A DNA stretch of 64,000 nucleotides, from positions 10,224,256 through 10,288,255 of the forward strand of contig NZ_CP071793.1 of assembly GCF_017498545.1 (NCBI RefSeq), given 5' to 3'. Of the stretch, positions 50,901-56,144 are shown one piece after another. The DNA is from Sulfidibacter corallicola (lineage in GTDB: Bacteria > Acidobacteriota > Holophagae > Acanthopleuribacterales > Acanthopleuribacteraceae). Numbering within the stretch: the stretch's first letter is position 1; each line of letters starts with the position of its first letter. The translations under genes were made by a program, and so were the position numbers. The notes beneath the pieces are model-generated. The model made no database searches and was not told where the DNA came from. It saw nothing but the letters and a program-made list of their open reading frames with translations.

Positions 50901-53900
50901 CTGACCACCGCGCTGTTCAACCACTTCGCGCGAAGCGAACCTCGAGCCTTCAACGACCTGCGCCTCCTGCTCTTCGGCGGGGAGCGGGTCAACCCGGACC
51001 TCGTCGGCCGGGTGATGGCGGCGGGTGGACCCGCGCAACTCGTCCATGTCTACGGCCCCACCGAAACCACGATCTACGCGACCCGGCACCGCGTGAGCCG
51101 CGACGATATCCACCGAAACACCATCGCCATCGGGACCGCGCTTTCCCAAACGCAGGCCTATGTCTTGGATCCGTGCCTGAAGCCCGTGCCCTTGGGCCAC
51201 ATCGGCGAACTGTATCTCGGCGGACCTCGCCTCGCCCGAGGTTACCTGGGTCGTCCCGGTCCCACCGCCGAACGCTTTCTCCCCGATCCCTTCAGCGGAG
51301 TGCCAGGTGCGCGCATGTACCGCACTGGCGACCAAGTGCGCTTGTCGGCCCTCGGGCAGCTCGAGTTCGTCGGCCGCTTCGATCACCAGGTCAAACTCCG
51401 CGGGTTCCGCATCGAGTGCGCGGAGGTGGCCACGGTCGTTTCGCGCGTCACCGAAGGTCGTCAAGCGCTCGTGGTCCTCGACGAAGCGGACCCTGCCGAC
51501 CCGTTTCTGGTCGCCTATGTCGAGGGCTCGCCCCTCGATATCCCGACCCTGCGCCAACGCCTGACGCAATGGTTGCCGGACTACATGATCCCCTCCCAGT
51601 TCCTGTTCCTCGACCGTTTTCCGCTGACCGCCCGCGGCAAGGTCGATCGCCGCGCGCTGCCCATACCCCAGCGTTCGCGCTCGATCACGGACTCGGCGTT
51701 CGTGCCGCCCCGGAACGAGACCGAAGCCGCCCTGGCGGCGATTTGGGCCGAGGTACTGGGCCTCGAAAGCGTGGGGGTTCACGACGATTTCTTCGCCTTG
51801 GGCGGTCACTCGTTGAAGGCCATGCGTGTCGCGAACCGCGTAGCCTCCGACATGGCCCTTCAACTCCCGATCGCCGACCTGTTCGCCCACCCCACGATTT
51901 CGGCACTGGCGCCCCGACTGACCGCCCGGCCGATGTCCGCCCTGCCCTCACTGGTGCCGGTACCCGGCCGCACCGAGGCCTCGCTCTCTTTCGCACAGGA
52001 GCGGTTTTGGTTCCTCGACAAACTGAGCCCCAATCGTTACGCCTACGCCATGCCCCTGGCCCTGCGCTTTCGCGGTCCCTTTTCGGCCCAAAGAATGGCC
52101 GCTGCCATGACGGCCCTGGTCACCCGCCATCAGAGCTTGCGAACCCGATTCCCCGAGCGGAACGGCCACCCGGTTGCCGATGTTCTCGTGGATCCGGCAT
52201 CGGCCCTGGAATTTAGGGTGCTCGACTGGCGAACCGCACCCGCCGGCGAACCCGAAGCGCGCGCCTATGTGACATCCCAAGCCAAGCGGCCCTTTGACCT
52301 GGCCGAAGGCCCCCTTGTGCGGCTGCACACGGTTTCGTTGGCCGACGACGACCACGTGCTGTTCCTCAACCTGCACCACATCCTCTCCGACGGCTGGTCC
52401 CAGCGCATTCTCGCGCGCGAGTTGGTGTCGCTCTACCGTGACCAGGACACAAACCGCTCCCCTCGCTTGACGCCACTCCCCCTGCAATACGCCGACTATG
52501 CGGCTTGGCAGCGCAATCTGGTACACAGCGCTGCCTTCGACGAACAATTGGATTTTTGGCGGCACCAGTTGGCGGGCCTGACCCCGGCCACCTTCCCCAC
52601 CGACCGCGCGCGCGGCGGTTTCCAAACCTATCGAGGCGGCACTTTGCCGTTCTCGCTGAACCCCGTCACGAGCGCCAAAGTGGTGGACTTCGCACAAGGC
52701 GCCGGCGTCACGCCCTTCATGGTCCTTTTGGCCGCATTCAAGGCACTGTTCCATCGCCTCTCGCGATGTGACGATCTTTCGGTGGGTACGCCGGTCGCCG
52801 GGCGACGCCTTCAGGATCTCGAACCCCTGATCGGCTTGTTCATCAATACCCTGGTCGTGCGCACGCGATTCGATGGCTCGATTCGGTTCACCGATCTGGT
52901 CGACCTGGTGCGGCGCGAATCCCTGGCCGCCATGCACCACCAGGACGTTCCCTTCGAGAAAACCGTGGCCGAGCTTCAACCGGATCGGGACACCAGCCAT
53001 TCCCCGCTGTTCCAAGTCATGTTCGTCTACCACGCGGCGGAGGACGAGCCCGGCGCGATGCCCGCCCATGTGGATCCCTTCCCCTTCGAATTTCCCACGA
53101 CCAAGTTCGACCTGACCCTCACCTTCACGGAATCGTCAGGGGATTTCCACGCGGTCCTGGAATACAACCGCGACCTCTATCTGCCGGAAACGGCGCAGCG
53201 CCTGGCGGCCCAGTTCCAGGTTCTGACCGAAGGGCTCTTGCGCCGACCCGACCTGCCCCTGACCCAGCAGGCCCTCATTCCGGAGGACGAGTTCCCGAGA
53301 TGGGTCGCCTTGGGATCCGGGCCCCGGCGCCGCCATCGTTCGCGACCACCGCTCGCACGCTGTTTCGCCGACCAGGTCGCCCGCACGCCGAACACCACAG
53401 CCTTGGTCGTCGGCTCTCGATCCTGGACCTACGCCGAATTCGGGTTCCAGGTGGCCGCGCTGGCGCAGCGGTTGGTGGAAGCCGGTGTTGGGCCGGAAAC
53501 CCGCGTCGGCATGTACCTGGGTCGACGTCCCGAGTGGCCGGTCGCCGTCTTCGCGATCCTCGCGGCGGGCTGTGCCTTCGTGCCTCTCGACCCGGACTAC
53601 CCCGAACGCCGGTTGGCCCATGCGATCGCCGATGCCGACATCGACCTGGTGATTTCGGCTCGGGGGCAGCCGCTTCCCGAAAGTCTGGGCACGGACGTCG
53701 AGGAATGGGCGATTTCCACAGACGAGGCTCCCCGCCCCAAGAGTCACCTCCCCGATCCACATCCGTTACCTGAAAGCACGGCCTATGTCCTGTACACATC
53801 CGGCTCGACGGGCCTTCCGAAGGGCGTCATGGTGACGCACGAGGGTTTGGAGAACTATCTGGACGTCAGCCTGGACACCTATCGCTACCACGGCGGCGAC

Positions 53901-56144
53901 AGTACGTTGATCCACTCCTCGCCGGCCTTCGATCTCACCCTCACTTCACTGCTGCCGCCCCTGCTTTGCGGCCGATCGATCACCCTGGTAGACCATGCCG
54001 ACCCGGTCCAGGGCCTGGCAGAACACTTGACGAGCGGCCAGGCCTTCAGCTTGGTGAAACTCACCCCGACCCACCTCGACCTGCTCCGCGATTCGGTTTC
54101 GCCCGAAAAACTGGCTGGCGTGGTAGGCGACATCGTGATCGGCGGCGAGGCCTTGACCCGCGACCAGCTCGAATGGCTTCATGGACATGCTCCCGACACG
54201 CGTCTGATCAACGAATACGGACCCACGGAAACCGTCGTCGGCTGTACCACGTTCGTTTGGGGCTCGGATTCCGTAACCGGCAGCGCCGTGCCCATCGGCA
54301 AGGCCACGGCCGGAACCGAGCTGTACCTCCTGGACGACCGGTTGAATCCCGTTCCGGTAGGCGTGCCGGGCGTGCTGTACATCGGCGGCGCGCAACTGGC
54401 ACGCGGCTACCAGGGCAATCCGGCCGAGACGGCGGCCCGTTTCGTGCCCAATCCCTTTTCCGGCACACCAGGCGCCCGCATGTACCGCTCCGGTGACGTG
54501 GCCAAGTTCCTGCCCGACGGGAACATCCTGTTCGAGGGGCGCTGCGACCAGCAGTTGAAATGGCGTGGCCACCGAATCGAACCCGGGGAGATCGAAACCG
54601 TCCTGGCCCGACATCCGGGCATCGAAACGGCCCGTGTCCTGATTCGCGACGATGCGGAAGGTCGCCCCCACCTCGCGGCCTATGTGGTGATGCATACCGA
54701 AACCAAGCGCGATCGATCCTCCTCGGTCGACTGGGATCACCTTCATCGCTGGCTGGGCGAGCGGCTGCCGGCCTACATGGTGCCCACCGACATCGTGACC
54801 CTTGCCGCGCTGCCCCTCACCGCCAACGGGAAACTCGATCGAAATGCGCTCCCACGACCGAATCACGAGAAAGGGTCTCGCCCGGCGCGTTCCAGCCGCG
54901 CACCATACATGCCGCCACGAGACGTTACGGAGCGGAGGCTCACCGAAATATGGGCCCGAGTCCTCGATGTGGCGCGGGTCGGTGTGGACGATCATTTCTT
55001 CCAACTGGGCGGGCACTCCCTCATGGCCGTGACCCTCGTGGACCGAATCCAAACCGCCTTTGGCCAGGCGTTGCCGCTGGCCAAACTGTTCAGTCACCCC
55101 ACCGTCCGCCAAATGGCATCCCTTCTCCGCTCGAATCAGGGGCTGGCGGTCTCGTCCCCCATGCAGCCCTCGCGGGAAAGCGACCTGGATGGGTCGATTC
55201 GCCCCTATCGAACGCGGGGCAGTGCGCCGCCTTTGTTCCTGATCGCCCCGGGCGGCGGAGGTTTGGCGGAATTCGAGCACCTTGTCGCGGCGCTTCCGAC
55301 GGATCGCCCCTGTTACGGCATCTCGTGCCCCACGCTGCTCGACCCCGCCATTCGCTTCGAGTCGGTTCAAGACCTTGCGGCACACTACATCGCCATCCTC
55401 GAAAACACCAGGCCGGAGGGCCCCTATGCCCTGCTCGGCTGGTCGTTCGGGGGCCTGGTCGCCTTCGAGATGGCCCACCAACTGTCCCGATCCGGTGCAG
55501 CCCTGGAACAGGTGGTATTGGTCGATGCTTCGGTGACGCCGCGGTGGTTGCCTGTCGAAGGTCGACGGGCGCGCTATCGCCGATTGGTCGCGCCGCTCGA
55601 CTACCACACGATTCTGGGACGGGTCGGGGATCGCGAAGCACATCCCGATCTCGAAACCTTCATCGACATGTCGGAGGACGAGCGTTTGACGGCACTCGTC
55701 CGCTTGGCCCAATCCGATCTCGGAGCGGGAAGCGACCAAGACATGAATCAACTCCGCGCATTCCTCCACACGTCTCGGCAATCCGGCGAACTCGGGTACC
55801 GATACACGCCGCCCAAACTGGGCGTTCCTTTCGGTTACGTCCGGGCCGAAATCCCACCAAGCCAGGCGTACTTGGATTTGATGTACCGAAGTCCCATCCC
55901 CGATGGTTCCCGTGCCCTGGCCGAAGTCATCCAAGGCACCGGCTTGGAAACCGACCCTTCCGATACGCCCTCGCTCGATCCCCGCGATTGGTCGGCCTAT
56001 GCCGGGAATGGGATGCACCTGCTTCGCCTGCCCGGATCCCATCGAGACATGCTGCTTGGACACAACGCGGTTCGGATTGCCGAATGGATCGGGTCAACCC
56101 AGCCGAACGGGGAAACCGGCGCTCCCGAGGAGGTCACTCCATGA
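35991..56144 (+). CDS. giant six-module NRPS with terminal thioesterase
   Basis: A 6,717-residue NRPS: C-A-PCP, C-PCP, C-A-PCP, C-A-PCP-E, C-A-PCP, C-A-PCP-TE. The five A domains read Ser (D-V-W-H-I-S-L-V-D-K), Asn (D-L-T-K-V-G-E-V-G-K), branched aliphatic Val/Ile (D-A-F-F-L-G-M-T-F-K), Leu-like (D-A-W-F-L-G-V-I-Y-K) and Asn again. Carrier serines are 1035, 1629, 2692, 3763, 5274 and 6343. Module 2 has no A domain. The only E domain is in module 4. The TE has Ser6485 in GWSFGG and a late GSHRDML histidine, so it releases or cyclises the product. The N-terminus is a docking helix (LTSRDKELSQAKRELLRRRL). The start at 35991 has a GAGAAGG ribosome-binding site, 54 bases after the upstream stop. 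The last four bases overlap the exporter fusion gene (ATGA). Confidence 0.93.
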   Translation: MKQLTSRDKELSQAKRELLRRRLRGKLHQVIPQRPVDVRTPLSFEQERLWFIERYEEGTTAYNLASGSRIRGVLFPDALARALTGVVARHEILRTVFPAEDGVPFQVVVDPEPLIPLFYDLTEEPETRREARLAEMVRLEVNEPFDLANGPAFRVALFKMADRDHVLLLLAHHIVVDAWSFSLLHRETITRYVAELEGRALNPAPLPLQYGDYAHWQRDPARDRARAGLVTYWKERLAGRPERLNLPADYPRDGAAGTSASHPIRWSPELSRAIGDLAQREGATPFMVLWSLYSWLLHRFSGDRDLLVGTPVANRNRPELEPLIGYFVNTLVLRSHLEDRQDFLGHLHRIKTQTLSDFQHRDLPFDLLVRELNPSRTGRRSPLFRAMFVLETAAVEQRIEDREFAVRPYPVEADTVQFDLSLALWEGSDGFHGQLQYDATLFSSETVAGLVAMLERLAQLVVRDPRHRLDGPLVADASAREAILAIGRGARRQIDGHEALHALFERQARRTPHQVAVVFEDEKWTYEAVNLLANRVAHGLMARGVGPDRLVGVHLDRCAMLPVVLLGILKAGAAYLPLDPDYPAARLRYMVGDANPILIVGESDSIDFGDVPLVDPAELTTTTECGDPEIDHHPELLAYVIYTSGSTGRPKGVMNNHGAIVNRLAWMQHAFGLTQSDVCVQKTPFSFDVSVWEFFWPLLTGASLVVAKPKGHMDARYLSELIDRTGITTIHFVPSMLDRFLAAGDVAPHCTSLERVICSGEALSPASVSRFHDLLSCALHNLYGPTEAAVDVTAYACRKDERRGSVPIGRPIDNTDLSILDEEGHLAPIGFPGELYIGGVQLARGYHGRPALTAERFVPNPASSEPGARLYRTGDRARLLGDGNVEYLGRLDGQIKLRGVRIELGEIETVLGEVSEGRSCRVLLREIRPGEPSLVAYIQGAPCDTRTLRERLADRLTLGMVPGHFVFLDAWPLTPNGKLDRSALPEPMAPTGTDGPGYQAPCTDLERKLAAIWAEILDRAQVGIHDDFFASGGHSLAAARVVARIESDLGLRPPVRSLFDNPTIATLAQALADAHPKTPIRQSLMPVPRDGRPPLSPAQQRLWFLNQLDPESTAYNMPVALRLTGPLNPNRLAEAFTSLRTRHEILRTRFLSELGEPYQVIDDPIPVALSTETPPPETRDDDRAAWIRNRIESLATIPFDLAKDPLLRVTLFPLGPDDQVLFVNTHHIVSDGWSQGILVKEVTAWYRALGADRSPNLARPTLQFADVAVWQRDRLKSAAIAHELAFWRHKLAGVQPVGFPPDHARPALRTPRGSAEAFTLPAELSAALNALSRREGSTLFMTLLAGLKLVLAARAGVDDIAVGTPVAGRDHRDTESLIGLFVNTLVVRTRIGGTDTFRELLRRVRHECLEAFNHQQVPFDQVVDHCDLPHVGHANPLFQVMFVLQNAVSEADTAADGLKIEPFPFETGATQNDVTLHMTEEDGTLRGRLEYNRDLYAAASVVSWIEDYRDLLTRWAAEPDLPLASIAWFHLDALTPPTEPGGAAAMGAGATSDPTGLQPSTERRSARATRSETTAAARQIQAADSAQPQEPAESTISETVDFLVTVWQAVLGRDDIDPRDHFFDHGGNSLSAVRAFSRIHQRFPGKLKLPEFFEHPTPVELAAFLERGTDRPESDAPKFRIEPRSPGSPIPLSFAQERLWFLDHHSPGSSYHIPVAFRVIGPVDPPLLSRALAQVMSRHESLRTWIEERDGVPHQRIVPVPPDPLQVVRPAGTDPNASIRAYIVEDLARPFDLAQAPLARFVLFPISTGEHVLYVNLHHLIGDAWSLELLVREWVGHYTSLRRGITEQRPALAVQYGDFALWQRQAAAEGAFEGQRDYWRRKLGGVAPTTIPGDHARPAVQTFRGRRISFDLPGTLQREMAALAETQSATPFMAWLAVFQLLFHKVSGQADVTVGTPIAGRTSVETEDLIGLFINTLVIRTQWAPQLHFGQWLERLRETCLEAFQHQDIPFERIVTDLQPQRSSAHSPLFQVMFVYQNVPAASPDGLDEMALEPFPFDQNTAKFDVTLTLIEGSEGLSGVLEFNADLYETDTMQALVARFENLAGTLTSRPDQPLSRISPLLPGERANLAEWHRTAVDYGPDFGGSIPARFAAQAARTPDLPAVRLDHRELSYAALGDRVNRLARVLVELGAGPDIPVGVYMGRCLEWPVALLAVLQSGSAYVPLDPGYPAPRLAAMIADSGLSLVISADGSPLPADLAAPNLVQVNAANPPAPTRNPTTLPKPHAEQLAYIAYTSGSSGTPKGVMVTHGGLANYVSTCLRRYTTDGGSLIHSSPAFDLTVTGLFPILLAGKTVTLVGEGEGDPTPADLVARGQRFGLLKMTPTHLTTLRAQIPAESWTDAFETIVLGGEALTVEQARFLESHAPSTRVLNEYGPTETVVGCTVFTWDGATESTEVSIGRALPNCRIHLLDDQLNPVVPGTPGELWISGDQLARGYHRQPALTAARFVPDPFSPEPGGRMYRSGDLARYGKDGHIQFMGRRDAQLKWRGYRIEAGDIETALTDLPAIASARVRIMDDAEGRTRLTAYLVAAPDVDASDPTLRDETLRSRLGTSLPAYMVPTAFVRLDALPLTANGKLDEGRLPRPGRRESTNDGYAPPSTETERILAGLWAEVLGVDRVGRHDNYFDLGGDSILSIQVVAKAAKQGIALQVRDLFEHQTVASLAAAATTGDTAPEIAIHGGIAETAERILSTDVPLASMNQGQLDDLNLDPKAIADLYPLSPLQQGMLFHALEGDENSPYFTQMVFEITGPFDLDLFRRSWLVLAEHHPIFRTSFVSSANHPPLQMVHRRAEIPIDFIDEPLDPDSMEVFLAEDRNRGFALTRPPLMRFTVSRQSSGRYRVIWSHHHLLLDGWCIGLLLDHFGRVYGALADGRTPELPPSRPYRDFIAYLAQRDCGAEQTYWRGYLSGFTDPTPLPHARPTDQPAAIENLRHRLPADLTEGLQTLARRLRITPATFLQCMWGLLLGGLTGTRDVVFGTVVSGRPGDLVGADTMIGLFINTLPVRIDTSQPISLETWLQAQQRASADQRDYEHTPLARIHGWSEVDRDRPLFQTLFAYENFPFPAESAATPGEGLHISGLQERSSTNYPLCLAAVPGNRLSLDLQYDASRVDEIGAGELLRRFEWLVRQAIADPRRRLDRLQWLTPEEHRHLFAETERVPSVAPRSDLADLFERSAAQSPTAVALDFPGTTLTYAALNGRANHLAARLASHGVTTETPVAICLPRSVEALVAILAVVKCGAAYVPLDPESPSRRLDQMIATLDIHHILCGPAQMASLQAHRDHLLVFEDRGDTSEIAPKRYVPIDALAAVFFTSGSTGGPKPVGVTHRAIARLVLRNAYLDIHSADRMALAAHLAFDAASFEIWGGLMHGATLVGIDADTLSSADHLAAELHQRRVSILFQTTALVHQIAQLQPEAYRPLRVLLFGGEAAVPRLIGRVRSACPDTALHHMYGPTECTTFATWHPLGRTLSPLEPPPIGRPITGMAALVLDAHLRPVPEDTPGELYLSGPGLSRGYLTLPSRTATSFLPHPFATEPGTRMYRTGDIVKRDRAGNLVFLNRRDHQVKLRGFRIETHEIEQALETLDGVRDSLVTLIEDRPGEKFLCAYLLGGLQEVEPIRRHLANLLPKYMVPAAFVFLDAFPLTANGKVDRRALPRPERGTGELPTETILPETDEQRILVDVWQRTLGIARIGIHQNYFDLGGDSILSIQIVARAKAAGLHLSPGDLFRHQTIAELANVSRRALAMDAEQGPIGGPAALTPIQLWFFERDLPEAHHFNQSMMLTCDDLDAEIAERAIAALVDHHDALRLRFARDEDGRWTARHGEPIADRPAERQRHFRVASLSSEGDSDELIRTRADIHQAGLNLSEGPLFKGVLFQNPSGQDHLLLVCHHLVIDGVSWRILLEDLESAVASLTETGTVTLPAKSTSWQSWARRLHRFARQQVPGAAPVSDLPAPVPVFPELVDPVALRDLNLVGHVRTVHRNLDGATTRALLQEVNKTYRTRIDDLLLTALAGALATRVGGEATSVTLETHGRAELFQDVDLSRTVGWFTAMVPVCLSLREKDQIARLKRIKETLREIRNAGIEPGLSTYLRRADQNVSTPHPQMSFNYLGQMDGNLNDSSLFRVPDQSLKGTEIDASQPRAHLLDIVAIIVGGQLHVSWSFVPQLVSQERIEALADAFHAALADLIAHCATATKPGYTPSDFPLAGLDQAFLDHLAARQPPIADVYPPTPLQAGMLFHTLSAPKSGQYITQMCFRLAGRLDPATFEAAWATLAQRHAVLRTAFLDDTPVGPRQMVLEEVALPIRVIEASAIENWQAFLMADRCRGFDPRQAPLMRLTLVPEEEGRTRILWTHHHALIDGWCLGLILDDFARIYTALLAGERPDLPTVRPYRDFVAYLACRDEEAAKAFWIDNLADFTEPTPLPMDLRPPITKGSSATTDTTRRLSRATTGAIDQFHHQYRITTGTLLQGLWGLVLAQFANREEALFGSITSGRPADLEGSERMIGLFINTLPLRIRIARDRTLYEWLGTLQETLATMREHESLPLSRIVQWSEVPTGTELFHSLFAYENYPLDTSALSGPDQAFSLVDVETSERTNYPLVLAAGPGETLTLRLQYDGDRISSTQADLLLDRFTTLIEAAVAHPEWTVDTLLAPDPETCLRLARVLNPELVTWEGEENLVTRFASIASRHPRRIALSFGDLALSYEDLDRQANQLAHHLMALGVGLETAVAVGLKRGPQYLVSILAILKAGGAYVPIDPDLPPKRIQTLLGELDVPIVITGSDAPIEGCPSRRQLVWEPDRWSDRPHDRPCRRVPGQALANVVFTSGTTGNPKATGITHTAILRTVDRSNYGQVEPGDRVAHLADQSFDASTWEVWAALANGATLVTGGRSASHLGHPDAIFAARPNVMFLTTALFNHFARSEPRAFNDLRLLLFGGERVNPDLVGRVMAAGGPAQLVHVYGPTETTIYATRHRVSRDDIHRNTIAIGTALSQTQAYVLDPCLKPVPLGHIGELYLGGPRLARGYLGRPGPTAERFLPDPFSGVPGARMYRTGDQVRLSALGQLEFVGRFDHQVKLRGFRIECAEVATVVSRVTEGRQALVVLDEADPADPFLVAYVEGSPLDIPTLRQRLTQWLPDYMIPSQFLFLDRFPLTARGKVDRRALPIPQRSRSITDSAFVPPRNETEAALAAIWAEVLGLESVGVHDDFFALGGHSLKAMRVANRVASDMALQLPIADLFAHPTISALAPRLTARPMSALPSLVPVPGRTEASLSFAQERFWFLDKLSPNRYAYAMPLALRFRGPFSAQRMAAAMTALVTRHQSLRTRFPERNGHPVADVLVDPASALEFRVLDWRTAPAGEPEARAYVTSQAKRPFDLAEGPLVRLHTVSLADDDHVLFLNLHHILSDGWSQRILARELVSLYRDQDTNRSPRLTPLPLQYADYAAWQRNLVHSAAFDEQLDFWRHQLAGLTPATFPTDRARGGFQTYRGGTLPFSLNPVTSAKVVDFAQGAGVTPFMVLLAAFKALFHRLSRCDDLSVGTPVAGRRLQDLEPLIGLFINTLVVRTRFDGSIRFTDLVDLVRRESLAAMHHQDVPFEKTVAELQPDRDTSHSPLFQVMFVYHAAEDEPGAMPAHVDPFPFEFPTTKFDLTLTFTESSGDFHAVLEYNRDLYLPETAQRLAAQFQVLTEGLLRRPDLPLTQQALIPEDEFPRWVALGSGPRRRHRSRPPLARCFADQVARTPNTTALVVGSRSWTYAEFGFQVAALAQRLVEAGVGPETRVGMYLGRRPEWPVAVFAILAAGCAFVPLDPDYPERRLAHAIADADIDLVISARGQPLPESLGTDVEEWAISTDEAPRPKSHLPDPHPLPESTAYVLYTSGSTGLPKGVMVTHEGLENYLDVSLDTYRYHGGDSTLIHSSPAFDLTLTSLLPPLLCGRSITLVDHADPVQGLAEHLTSGQAFSLVKLTPTHLDLLRDSVSPEKLAGVVGDIVIGGEALTRDQLEWLHGHAPDTRLINEYGPTETVVGCTTFVWGSDSVTGSAVPIGKATAGTELYLLDDRLNPVPVGVPGVLYIGGAQLARGYQGNPAETAARFVPNPFSGTPGARMYRSGDVAKFLPDGNILFEGRCDQQLKWRGHRIEPGEIETVLARHPGIETARVLIRDDAEGRPHLAAYVVMHTETKRDRSSSVDWDHLHRWLGERLPAYMVPTDIVTLAALPLTANGKLDRNALPRPNHEKGSRPARSSRAPYMPPRDVTERRLTEIWARVLDVARVGVDDHFFQLGGHSLMAVTLVDRIQTAFGQALPLAKLFSHPTVRQMASLLRSNQGLAVSSPMQPSRESDLDGSIRPYRTRGSAPPLFLIAPGGGGLAEFEHLVAALPTDRPCYGISCPTLLDPAIRFESVQDLAAHYIAILENTRPEGPYALLGWSFGGLVAFEMAHQLSRSGAALEQVVLVDASVTPRWLPVEGRRARYRRLVAPLDYHTILGRVGDREAHPDLETFIDMSEDERLTALVRLAQSDLGAGSDQDMNQLRAFLHTSRQSGELGYRYTPPKLGVPFGYVRAEIPPSQAYLDLMYRSPIPDGSRALAEVIQGTGLETDPSDTPSLDPRDWSAYAGNGMHLLRLPGSHRDMLLGHNAVRIAEWIGSTQPNGETGAPEEVTP
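36111..39195 (+). other. giant NRPS module 1: C-A(Ser)-PCP
   Basis: The C domain has HHIVVDAWS (His172; Ala replaces the motif Gly). The A domain carries VIYTSGSTGRPKG and the eight-plus-two code D-V-W-H-I-S-L-V-D-K, a near-exact Ser code. The PCP serine is 1035. Boundaries are approximate. Confidence 0.85.
39265..40990 (+). other. giant NRPS module 2: C-PCP without an A domain
   Basis: An intact C domain (HHIVSDGWS near residue 1226) is followed directly by a roughly 65-residue Ala/Thr/Ser/Gln-rich linker (about 40585-40780) and a PCP (DHGGNSL, Ser1629). No A1-A10 motif lies between them. The PCP must be loaded in trans, or the module is bypassed. Confidence 0.9.
41055..44175 (+). other. 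giant NRPS module 3: C-A(Asn)-PCP
   Basis: The C domain has HHLIGDAWS. The A domain code D-L-T-K-V-G-E-V-G-K equals that of the first NRPS and of module 6. The PCP motif is LGGDSI (Ser2692), the form usually found before E domains, but no E domain follows. Confidence 0.82.
44310..48780 (+). other. giant NRPS module 4: C-A(Val/Ile)-PCP-E
   Basis: The C domain opens YPLSPLQQGMLFH and has HHHLLLDGWC. The A code D-A-F-F-L-G-M-T-F-K is close to Ile/Val codes. The PCP is LGGDSI (Ser3763). The E domain (about 47430-48780) has LTPIQLWFFE, HHLVIDGVSWR, ETHGRAELF and FNYLGQ. It predicts a D-configured branched aliphatic residue. Confidence 0.83.
48838..51925 (+). other. giant NRPS module 5: C-A(Leu-like)-PCP
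   Basis: The C domain (YPPTPLQAGMLFH, HHHALIDGWC) directly follows an E domain, as expected for a D-donor (DCL) type. The A code D-A-W-F-L-G-V-I-Y-K shares its first six positions with a Leu code. The PCP serine is 5274. Confidence 0.78.
51975..56110 (+). other. giant NRPS module 6 and release: C-A(Asn)-PCP-TE
   Basis: The C domain has HHILSDGWS. The A code D-L-T-K-V-G-E-V-G-K predicts Asn, and the PCP serine is 6343. The type I TE (about 55220-56110) has LFLIAPGGGG, GWSFGG with Ser6485, LVDAS and GSHRD. It is the only TE in the window. Confidence 0.85.

Noticed and set aside
50534..52216. 560-codon + strand frame inside the giant NRPS
   Set aside because: Arg/Pro-rich shadow of the A and C domains of modules 5-6; there is no independent coding signal.
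54560..56140. Extension of the exporter-fusion frame upstream into the giant NRPS
   Set aside because: The translated extension is Arg/Pro/Gly-rich shadow sequence of the last NRPS module. The real start is the ATG at 56141 in the ATGA overlap.
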